Source: Mastigamoeba balamuthi (lineage: Eukaryota; Evosea; Mastigamoebida; Mastigamoebidae). Taken from it: DNA of 64,000 bases. A program made the position numbers and the translations under genes. Of this stretch, positions 53,759 through 62,488 are shown piece by piece; the stretch's first letter is position 1, and the number at the start of each line of letters is the position of its first letter. The stretch lies in NCBI GenBank assembly GCA_902651635.1, contig CACRSC010000048.1, positions 1 through 64,000 on the forward strand. Reading direction: 5' to 3'. The notes below the pieces were generated by a model, which made no database searches, was not told the DNA's origin, and worked only from the letters and a program-made list of their open reading frames with translations.

Positions 53759-53938
53759 GGGCCCCCGCCCCCTGAGACCGCAAGAGGAGTGGCCGCCCTT
53801 GCTCCCCCCACCGCCTTAACCAACACAGACCGAGTCCGCCCCTCCGTTAGAGCTCGCGCGTGCCGCGCCCAGCCAGCGGCGCTGTAGCAAAATGCACCAA
53901 AAGCGTCGTTACAAGGGGTGTGAGTGTGCCTCGCAGGC

Positions 53939-55893
53939 TCACAGGTCGCTGAGGTCGTCGGCGGCCGCGGGGCTCGCCGGCAGGGGGCCGCTGGCGGCGC
54001 CGGCACGCACCACGCCCAGCCTCTGCTCCACGCGGGCCATGCGGGCCTCCATCTCGCTCAGCTTGGCCTTGAGCGCCGTGTTGAACTTGGCCTCCATCGC
54101 CTGCATCTGCTCAGCCCCAGCACCAGCAGCAGCAGCAGCACAGGTAAGGGGCGCACACGGGAAGGACACTGTCTGCGGACCTGGCTCTTGACGAGCTTCT
54201 CCACGGCCTCGAGCTGCTGCTCCCACTTGCGCACGTCCTCGCGGATGAGGTGGCCCTCCACCGAGTCGATGCGCTCCTCCAGCGCCTGCCGCGCCTCGGC
54301 AATCGCCTCCTCCACCGCCCCCTCGCCGCTGCTCCCCGCGCTGCTGCCGCCGCTCGCCCCCTGCCGCTCGCGCAGGGCCGCCTCGACCCTCATCTCGGCC
54401 ATCTGCGACGCCAGCGCGCGCATCTGGGCCTCGAGGGCGGCCACCCTGCCGTCCACCGGGGGCCGCTGGGGCGCCGGCGGCTGCTGCTGCTGCTGCTGCT
54501 GCTGCGTGTGCAGCGACATGGCCTGCAGCTTGGACGTGAGCGTCGCCACGTACTCGCGCATGGCGCCGCTGTCGTGGGGCGCGCCCAGCGAGACGCTGCT
54601 GGCGCGCGCGCGGGTGGCGGCGGCGGCGGCGCTGACGGCGGGGTAGACGGGCGCCGGGGCGGGCGGGGGCGTGGGGAGCCTGTGGGCCTCGCGGGCCTCC
54701 TTGGGGACGTACTTGTCGAACTCGGTCTCGACGCGGATGCCGGCCATGGTCCTGTTGATGTGCAGGCTCTGGCCGATGGCCTGGCGCACCAGCAGCGGCA
54801 CGTTGTCCTCTGCGCCGGGCTTGAGGTCGACGAGCGCCGTGTTCTTCTTGATGACCTCGGCGAGCAGCTCGGCCTCGTCGGCGGCGTCCTTGGTCAGGTC
54901 GACGATGACCCCGCGCAGGGCCCCGTTGCAGCGCAGCAGGTCGGCCAGCGCCAGCACGCCCGCGCGCCCCAGCCGCGCGTCCTGCAGGTCCAGCCGCGTC
55001 AGCGTCGCGTTGCGCTTGAGCTCGTCGAGCACGCGCGCGCAGCCGCGCTCGCCGATGCCGTTGCCGCCCAGGAAGAGCTCGCGCAGCGACGTGTTGGCCG
55101 CCAGGCCTGCGCCCAGGGCCTCTGCGCCGGCGTCGCCCAGGCGGTTGCGGCGCAGGTTGAGCCGCGCCAGCGCCGCGCACTCGGCCAGCCCGTCGGCGAT
55201 GGCCGCGGCCCCGGCGTCGCCGACGCGGTTGGCGCCGAGGTCGAGCTCCTCGAGCAGCGCGACCTTGAGGCGCAGGCCCAGCGCGATGGCCCCCGGGTCG
55301 CCCACCTCGTTGTGCCGCAGGTTCAGCGCCGCCAGCGGGCGCCCGACCTCCACGAGCCGCCCCAGCTCGATGGCGCCCCTGCAGCCCACGCCGCTGCCCT
55401 TGAGCGACAGCTCCGCCAGCGCGGCGCCCTCGCCCAGCTCCCGCGCCCGCGCCGTCAGCGCCGCCGCCAGCGCCCCGGCCCCCGCGTCCCCGCAGGCCGT
55501 CTCGTCCAGCACCAGCCGCCGCAGCCCCGGCGCGTGCGGGGCGCTCGCCAGCAGGGCGCCCGCCAGCACCGCGGCGCCCTCGGGCCCCAGCGCGCAGCGC
55601 GAGACGTCGAGCTCGGAGAGCGCAGCGCTGCTGCACACGGCGCGCGCGAGGGCGCCCAGGCACTCGGGCGAGTGCAGGGCCGCGCCCTCGAGGACCAGCG
55701 AGCGCAGGCGCGGCGCGCGGCGCTCGGTGATGTGGTCGGCGAGGAGCTGGCAGTCCGCGGGGCTCAGGGGCGCGGCGCCCGCGGGCAGCACCAGCGCGCT
55801 CAGGCCGTCGTTGAGGCACACCACCGCCTCGTGCAGCGGCGCCACGCCCCGGCGCTCGCAGGCCTCGGCGTACTCCCTCGCCGCCTGCTGCAT
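53939..55893 (-). CDS. Ribonuclease-inhibitor-type LRR protein with coiled-coil tail
   Basis: Residues about 20-330 are tandem LRRs of about 28 residues (ALNLRHNEVGDPGAIALGL, ELDLGANRVGDAGAAAIADG, RLNLRRNRLGDAGAEALGAG). This is followed by a KKNTALVDLK region, a low-complexity linker, a polyQ stretch and a long coiled coil (ALEAQMRALASQMAEMRVEA; HLIREDVRKWEQQLEAVEKL). The last exon encodes QMQAMEAKFNTALKAKL and ends DDLSDL. The N-terminal block plus RI-LRR recalls NLRC/tropomodulin-like scaffolds but there is no NACHT. The start at 55893 is the first true ATG; the frame extends upstream without one. Probably a cytoskeletal or scaffolding protein. Confidence 0.75.
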
Positions 55894-55958
55894 CGCCCGC
55901 TGCTGCACCCCCAGCGCCTGCTGCTCTCCAGTCCCCCAGCCGGATTCCGAAGATTCCG

Positions 55959-55966
55959 AAATATCC
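55959..55966. promoter_or_regulatory. AAATATCC divergent promoter box
   Basis: AAATATCC followed by GGGGAAGATACGCG and TGACGTCATAC, in the 194-bp divergent gap between the LRR and multi-TM genes. Recurrent AT-element class plus a CRE-like TGACGTCA. Confidence 0.4.
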
Positions 55967-56087
55967 GCGGGGAAGATACGCGAATCAGCGTGACGTCATA
56001 CACCGGAAATCGGCAAGTGATGCGACGTTTGGGCGCACCGCGGGGGCGGCGGCGGAGCGGAGCGTCGAGTGGCGGGCGGGCGAGAAG

Positions 56088-57475
56088 ATGACGGAGGAGG
56101 GCGGGGCCATGGCGCCCGTCGGCGTCACGACGACCACGGGGGGCGCCGCAGAGAGCGGTATGCCCACGCGCAGCGACGCGCTGCCGCTGCTGCTGCCGGC
56201 GCCCCGCGTGGCGGCCGCGCGCGGCCCCGTGCCCGAGGCGGTGCTGGTGGCCCTGCGGGTGGTGGCGGGCATCTTTGTCCTTCCCGCCGCGCCGTTAGTT
56301 AATTGTGGTACCGAAGATTCGCTCTTTGGCTGGGCGAGATACCGAGCGATGAAGCGTGACGTGGGCGGGGTATCTGGGGGAAATATCCGGCAATAATTAC
56401 GGTGTTTCCGGAAGGGCATTTCCGCATCGGCAGCAGCGGCAGCAGCAGCGGACAGACCGGGGGCAATGAGCGCGCTGGCGTACTGGGCGACGACGGGGTG
56501 CTGCCTGGCGTGTGCCAAGGTGCCGCTGGATCGCTGGCGCAAGATGAGCAAGATCCTCTCGACGACCACCCTTGTCCGCCCCCTCCCTCTCTCTGTCCCT
56601 CTGTCTCTCTCTCTCTCTTCTGTCTCTGTCTCTCTGTCCCTCTGTCTCTCTCTCTTCTGTCTCTGTCCCTCTGTTTCAGTCTCTCTCTGCCTGTCTCTAT
56701 GTCTCTGTCTCTGTTTCTCTATGTCTCTGTGTCTCTGTCTCTGTCTCTCTATCCCGTACCCCTCTCGCTGCTCCCTCGCTGCTGCGGCTGGGCCCACGCG
56801 GGGGGATGCGCAGGTGTTCGGGGCCCTCTACCTGCTGTTCGCGGGGGTCGCCAAGTCCGTGTGGTGCTACTACGTGGCCGGGGCGCTGCAGGTGGTCTGC
56901 GGCGCTGGCGCCCTGGCCGCCGCCTTTGCCCGCCAGCCCCCGCTCGCCCTCGCTGTGCGCCCAGCGCCTCCTTCCCTGCACCACCCGCCCGCTGACGCTG
57001 CCCCCTAGGCTGCCGTGGGCGCCCTCGTCTCGTGCGTGGCCATCGCCGTCGAGACGATCGTGTGGCTGGCCCTCGTCGACGGCACCATAGGCACCGATTC
57101 AATTGATCCTCCCCCCTCTTCTTGCTCTCGTGCTCAGCGGCTGTGGCATCCGCAGCGCCCAGGAGGTGCGAGGAGAGGAAGCTCAACGCGGAGCAGTGCG
57201 GCAACGAGCGGACGCTGTGCACCGCGTCGGGCGCTGTGCTCTTTGTGCTCAACGCTGCCGTCAACGTGCGAGCCTCCCCAGCGCCGCTGTCCCCTGGATG
57301 CCCTGTCCTGACTGGTGTGCGTGTGTGTTTGTGTGTGTGCTGCCCCGCATGCAACCCGTTCCCGCAGGTGCCGTGGGTGCTGGTGGCAGTTATGTTCTGG
57401 CGGTGCCTCGTGTACAGCGTGAGGTACGAGGGGAGGATCAAGGAGGCCACCAAGGGCATCACCGAGTCCGCCTGA
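56088..57475 (+). CDS. Multi-TM membrane protein of unknown function
   Basis: About six exons encode a protein with TM segments VLVALRVVAGIF, LAYWATTGCCLACA, FGALYLLFAGVAKSVW then YYVAGALQVVCGAGALAAAF, AVGALVSCVAIAVETIVWLALV and VPWVLVAVMFWRCLVYSV, ending YEGRIKEATKGITESA. A small Cys-containing loop (ERKLNAEQCGNERTLC) lies before the last TM. One intron (about 56580-56812) is almost purely TCTCTG repeats. The first intron contains GGAAATATCCGGCAATAATTACGG, like a promoter, so a second gene starting at ATG 56466 is possible. Family not recognised. Confidence 0.5.
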
Positions 57476-57503
57476 GCCTCCCTGGCGCGAGCTCACCCGC
57501 ACC

Positions 57504-57764
57504 ATGTACAGCAAGGCGCAGCGCCCAGGGCCACCCGTAGCCACCCCCTCATTCCCCCCGCCTCTGAGCGTTGTCGCACAGACTCGGCATGTGTACAGAA
57601 TGTTGGCCCCAGGGGCCGACAGCACGGCCGCCGGGCATTCCCTGCACTGTCCCACGGATTTGTGGCCTCGGTGCACGTGCCGGGCATACGCTGCACCTCG
57701 CAGTGGCATGCTGATGCCGCAGGGCGCTCAAGACGTGTCCAAGGTGGTCTCGAGGGAACACTAA
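57504..57764 (+). CDS. Possible short gene
   Basis: An ATG-initiated frame of 86 codons in the 3' gap between two convergent genes. It begins MYSKAQRPGPP. A 45-nt GT-AG intron (GTAGCC to CACAG) could be removed in frame. The remainder (HSLHCPTDLWPRCTCRAY) has no recognised motif. Weak; it may be 3' UTR sequence. Confidence 0.2.
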   Translation: MYSKAQRPGPPVATPSFPPPLSVVAQTRHVYRMLAPGADSTAAGHSLHCPTDLWPRCTCRAYAAPRSGMLMPQGAQDVSKVVSREH

Positions 57765-57948
57765 TGCACTCGATGCTGTGCCGGGGGGCCGCGCTCTGTG
57801 GCACCTTGCCACAAGCGTATCTCACCAGCCGGAGAGCCTGCAGACAACCGAGCACGTGCAAAACTGGTGCCGCGAGAGTTTTCTGCCGTGTACAGGTGTG
57901 TGTGTGTGTATGTGTGTGCGTGCTCTCCTGTCCACCACTCAGCTCTAG

Positions 57949-59059
57949 CTAATAGCGGTACTTGCGGTGCTGGTAGATCTTGTAGCCCGCGAACACGGGG
58001 CCCGCGACCAGCAGCGCGGGGACGGCCAGCGCGAGGCCCACGGGGACGGCCACGACGAAGCCCGTGCCCAGCAGCGCCCTGAGGCCCACGCGCTTGGCCA
58101 GGGCCTTTGCGCGGTTGCGGGCCGTCGGGGGCACGTCGCCGTCGCTCGAGTACTGCATGCCCGGGCAGCCCACGGCGTTGAGCCTGCTGAAGTGCCCGTC
58201 GTAGTAGCGGCCCCCGCAGAGCCAGCAGAACTGGTAGTTGCAGCGGCTGCACGTCATGTGGTTGCAGCCCTCGGACTTCTCGATGAGCACCTTGCACTTG
58301 GGGCACTTCTTGGCGTGGCTCCGCGCCCACTGCGCCGTCCGCCGGTCCTCCTTGCGCATCACCCGCTCGTGGTTCTTCTCGCACGTCGTCCCCGCGTGCC
58401 ACTCCTCCCCGCAGTCGAAGCAGAACACCGTCCCGCAGCCCGGCCTGTCCCGAATTCGACGATTTCCGCGGAATTGCGAAAAAGAAGACAAAAATGCAAA
58501 CTGGGGTCAGTCCGCGGACTCCAATTCGACTGAGGGAACGGGAGTCGCGGCAGGCGCACCGGTCGCACTGCATGCGCGGGCAGTCGTGGCAGCCGAGGAG
58601 GGCGTTGCCGCAGCCGGGCTTGGGGCACCAGCGGAGGTCGGGCATCTGGCGGAGGGCCGCGCTGAGCAGCAGCTGCTCGTAGCGCTGGCGCAGCGCCTCG
58701 CAGTACGTGCGCTCGATGACGCCGACGACGTCCGCGTACGCGAGGGTCCTGCCGCAGGCGGGGTCCGGGCAGCGGACGTCTGCGACGGAGCACTGGCGGA
58801 CGCGGTCCTGCAGGAGCCCCGCGAGGCAGTCGAAGCAGTACGTGTGCCCGCAGCCCAGCCGCACCGCAGCCTCCGCGGGCACGTCGCCCATGCACACCGG
58901 GCACGCCACGCTCTCTGCTGGCGCTGCCGCCTGCGTGGCGTCGCCGCTGTCGCCGCTGGTGCCGCTGTTGGCGCTGCAGGTGTTTCCGTGGAGGGCCAGA
59001 ATGAGGTCCGCGGTGCTCTCGTCCAGCGAGGGCGAGGGGTTGCGCTCCGACTCGGCCAT
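57949..59059 (-). CDS. RBR-type E3 ubiquitin ligase with C-terminal membrane segment
   Basis: RING1 (CPVCMGDVPAEAAVRLGCGH, FDCLAGLL, CPDPACGRTL), IBR (LRWCPKPGCGNALLG; FCFDCGEEWHAGTTC) and RING2 (CPKCKVLIEKSEGCNHMTC) occur in the RBR order. In RING2 the catalytic cysteine position after GCNHMT is kept. The C-terminus has hydrophobic helices (TGFVVAVPVGLALAVPALLV) like RNF19/RNF217-type membrane RBRs, ending QHRKYRY. One intron of about 115 nt near 58446-58560 splits the IBR. The start at 59059 (MAESERNPSPSLDES) is the first ATG. Acts in ubiquitin transfer, probably at a membrane. Confidence 0.88.
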
Positions 59060-59419
59060 GGGCGCGTGGGCTGGGGGTGTCCTCTCGCAGGTCCCGGCTT
59101 TTGTGTTGTGCCCTCTGGTGCGGTGGCCCCCGGTCGCTTTCTCTTCGCGACGGTTTTCTGTGAAAAGCGGTCGTTCAGTTTACGGATCACTTTTCAGTTG
59201 ACACCAACGCACACTTTTTTTTTAAAGCTCGCGCACTTATCCGAACTGGCCGATCAGTTGATGCTGTTTCCGTGGGTTGGGCGCCCGCTGTGCCGGCCTG
59301 CGAAGGGGAATGGAAAGATACAGCAGATACGAGGAGATATCCAGATATCATCTCCAGGGGATAATATCCCGCCCTTATTCCGCCCTCCCCCGATTTGAAC
59401 TCTGCGACCGGCTGCGGAG
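59060..59419. promoter_or_regulatory. Divergent promoter region, RBR / GTPase genes
   Basis: 360 bp with a T run near 59215 and a cluster of AT boxes (GATACAGCAGATAC, GAGATATCCAGATATC, GATAATATCCC) at 59315-59370, placed 50-105 bp before the GTPase ATG. Confidence 0.45.
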
Positions 59420-60431
59420 ATGTCGGGTCTCGTCCCCACCATGCCGACCCCGCAGTACCGAAGGTGCCACCCCCCGCACGGCACGCGGGGCCCCCGCCGT
59501 CCGCGCTCGCCTGCTGTCGGCGGCCACGTCGCTTCGCATCGCTTCTGACAGCCGTTCCTCTCTTCTTTTTTCTGCAGCCGGGAGCACACGATGAGGCTCA
59601 TCTTCCTGGGCGACTCGTCCGTCGGCAAGACGACGATCATCAGGAAGATTGTGGTGCGCCCGGGGTCGCGCGCATCAATCGTGATATTTCCAGATATCCG
59701 TCACTTTTATCGTGATTTTTCCCCGCGGGGTCTGATTCCACAACCGAAATCCACCACCCCCTCGCCCCCAGGGCTCCGACCAGGACCTGTCGTCGGAGCA
59801 GGGCATCAAGGAGATCACCGTCGACGGCACCACCTACACGCTCGTCATCGTGGGTTCCATTTCGCCCTTTTTCCCGCTCTTTTCCCCGCCCTCGTCGGAG
59901 ATATCTTCACGTCACACGGAGGAGAAATCTCCGTGACATCACGGGGCTCCCACGCACGCCACGAGCTCACCCGAGGCGCGCGGGCAGTGCGGGACGGCGG
60001 GCCAGGAGAAGTTCCGGTCGATCACGTCGTCGTACTTCCGCGGGGCCGACGGGGCGTTTGTGGTGGCCGACTGCACGCGCGACGAGACGTTTGCTGACGT
60101 GTCGAAGCACTTTGCCGAGATCACGCGCTACGCGGCGACGGACGTGGCCAAGATGCTGGTGGTCAACAAGGTGGACCTGGCGGCCGAGCGGACGATGCGC
60201 CCCGAGGCCGCGCAGGCGCTGGCTGCCGAGCTGGGCGTCGAGCTCTGCGAGGTCAGCGCCAGCGACGCGACAGGCGTCGACGCGATGGTCCTCCGCATGG
60301 CCCGCGCCGTCCTCGCCCGCAGGGCCGCCACCCGGGCCGCTGCCCCGGACCCCGCTGCGGCGCGGGCGGGCGGCGACGGGCCGCGCGTGCGCAAGGGGGG
60401 CAAGCAGAAGAAGGGCTGCAGCGTCCTCTGA
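59420..60431 (+). CDS. Divergent Rab-like small GTPase with CaaX end
   Basis: Exons 59420-59463, 59578-59653, 59772-59849 and 59988-60431. P-loop GDSSVGKT and NKVDL (G4) are intact, and the C-terminus KKGCSVL is a prenylation box. The switch region is unusual. After GKTTIIRKIV the protein has only GSDQDLSSEQGIKEITV, with no clear G2 threonine, and the G3 motif reads CGTAGQEKFRS where WDTAGQEKFRS is normal. G5 is SASD rather than SAK. The intron boundary before CGTAGQE is fixed by frame (phase 0). It may bind nucleotide atypically. The start MSGLVPTMPTPQYRS at 59420 is supported by splicing in frame; 59591 (MRLIFLG) is an alternative. Confidence 0.75.
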
Positions 60432-60904
60432 GCCCTCTGATGCGACGTTTGGGGCGCGTCCAGCAAGCACGGGACAATATCTCTCGGAGGGGTGGGGGGC
60501 GCTGGCAGCCCGGCGCTGAACCCCCGCTGCTGTGCGTCTGCGGCTGGGCCAGCACGAGCAGCAGCGCCAGCCACCATGCCGCACGCACGGGCAATACAGG
60601 AGCGGAATGAAGTTTGTACCTGTAGGTGTACTCCCATAGGGAAACTCGGAGCAGCGGACCCCTCAGTCACACAGCGAGCAGCGCTTGCCATGGGTGCGCG
60701 CCCAACCAGTTGCGGTGTGCCTGATGCTCTTCAGGCACAGCACCTTGTGTTCTATGTCGTCCCCGGGGCTTCCGGTCTGTGGATGCGACGCCTTCCTGTG
60801 CGGGAATCAACTGAAGTCCTTCCGCCCTGCCTGGATCCCGAGATATTATGCGCAGATATCGCCAGTTGCACCAAATATCTTTCAATTGAAACCCCCGGGA
60901 AGAG
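60432..60904. other. Intergenic region upstream of the UIM gene
   Basis: It carries TGATGCGACGTTT at 60438-60450 directly after the GTPase stop codon, GGACAATATCTCTCGG near 60472-60487, and the AT cluster at 60841-60880. Open frames have no motif. Confidence 0.4.
60841..60880 (+). promoter_or_regulatory. Clustered AT promoter elements
   Basis: AGATATTATG, AGATATCG and AAATATCT within 40 bp, 25-64 bp upstream of the UIM gene ATG. Confidence 0.5.
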
Positions 60905-61360
60905 ATGGCGGCGCGCGGGCTGGACGACGCGCTGCGGGACATCGGCATGCTGAGCGAGACCTCTGGGCAGCGCCTCGACCGCACCGAGCGCGCCAAGACC
61001 GCGGTCAGCGCGCGCGAGGCGGCGCAGGCGCAGAAGCGGACGCACGCGGCGTCGCTGCTGCAGCGCGCGGCCGACAAGGCGCCCCCGGCGTTCCACCCGC
61101 GGCGCGCGGCGCGCAAGGGCAAGCACAGGAAGCCCAGGGGGGCGGCGGACTTTGCGTGGGACGACAACAGCGGCAGCGACAGCGACAGCGACGAGGCCGA
61201 CGAGACAGGCGACGCGCGTGACTCAACGCAGGCATCCCAGGAATCGCGATTCCAGGATGACGTGGCAGAAATGGAGCAGCAGCAGAGGCGACAGCAGCAG
61301 CAGCAGCAGGAGGACGAGGAGCTCGCGAGGGCGATCGAGAGGAGTCTTGCGGACTACTAG
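60905..61360 (+). CDS. UIM-containing protein
   Basis: 151 aa, single exon. N-terminal helical part (MAARGLDDALRDIGML), a basic HPRRAARKGKHRKPRG patch, an acidic Ser-Asp-Glu run, a polyQ stretch, and a C-terminal EDEELARAIERSLADY that fits the ubiquitin-interacting motif (acidic cluster, conserved Ala and Ser). Probably binds ubiquitin chains; catalytic partners unknown. AT boxes lie immediately upstream and a hairpin follows the stop. Confidence 0.7.
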   Translation: MAARGLDDALRDIGMLSETSGQRLDRTERAKTAVSAREAAQAQKRTHAASLLQRAADKAPPAFHPRRAARKGKHRKPRGAADFAWDDNSGSDSDSDEADETGDARDSTQASQESRFQDDVAEMEQQQRRQQQQQQEDEELARAIERSLADY

Positions 61361-61928
61361 TCGGCGCCAAGGCCAGGGTTGCAGCAACCCTCCCAGCGTG
61401 TGACGCAACGCCCATGACGTGGCGTGTCAACACCCAAGTCGCATCGCTGCAACAGAAGGCCACCCGAGAGAGACACATTGCTCGGGGCATTCGCAGCCGG
61501 AGGCCCACGCGGGGCTGCTGTGCCGTGCGTGGGATGGTGGGGTTGGTTGGATCGCATCGGCAAAAAGACCAGAGAGATGAGAGGAGTTTCGTTCTCTTTA
61601 TCAAAAAACACCCGTGTGTATTTTATACTCCGCGACCGCGGCCGCCGGGGTTCTGGTGCCAGGGGTGCTGCCCGCAGGCCTCTAACTGCGCGTGTGTGAG
61701 TCAAGGCGCGACACCCAGAGAGTCGGCGACGAGCCCGACCCCTGCCAGCGTCCCCCCCGCGCCAGAGTGCGCTCTGCTTGTCGCCAACAAACCCGCCCGG
61801 CAGAGCAGCAGAGAGAACCAAACTCAGCCCCCCAGCCCCTCTGCCGCTGCCCTGGGCACACGCACGCACACACACACACCCCGCCAACCATAGCGCTCTG
61901 CTGCCTCGACCGCTCCTGCACCCTCGCC
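61361..61928. other. Intergenic region before the Sgf73-like gene
   Basis: Contains a 3' hairpin at 61375-61391 and mixed-composition sequence without motif-bearing frames. Confidence 0.4.
61375..61391 (+). terminator. 3'-end hairpin
   Basis: AGGGTTGC-A-GCAACCCT, perfect 8-bp arms around one base, 14 bp after the UIM gene stop. A possible 3' UTR structure; no poly(A) word is adjacent. Confidence 0.4.
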
Positions 61929-62457
61929 ATGGCGCAAGGTCGCCCTCCGCCCTCTCCCCCCCAAAAAAAAAGTCGCATCACTCGCCCGCCCCCCTCTCTG
62001 CGCGCTGCGCCCCCCGCCTGCCCTGCCCTCCTCGCCCTCGGGGGCTAAATATCGCGCACCAAATATCTCCGCAGAGCCGCCGCCCGCCGACGCCCCGCTG
62101 CCCGCCGCGCCCGCGGCCGCCGCGGAGCGCGTGCCGACGGCCCTGGCGGCGCTGTCCCCGGCGGCGCCGGCGCCGCGGGCGTCGCCGTGCTCGCCGCCCG
62201 CCCCCGACAGCGCTGTCGCGTCGGCCGCCACGTCAGCAGCGCCCTCGCGGTCGCCGTCGCCGCCGCTGAGCCCGCGCGAGCGCACGCAGCTGGCCGAGCG
62301 CGAGGCCGAGGCGCAGGCGCTGCGCTGCGCGGTGCAGGCGGCGATGGAGGCGCTGCCCGCTGCGCTGCGCGACAGGGACCTCTTCGCCCCGGGCAGCGCA
62401 GGCGCTCTGCTCCTCGCCTCCCTCGGTGGTCCCCCGCCTGCCGCCCCGGGGGAGCAC

Positions 62458-62488
<31 letters not shown>

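Noticed and set aside
55894-55908. Longer LRR protein start at 55908
   Set aside because: The codon there is GTG; the first ATG of the frame is at 55893.
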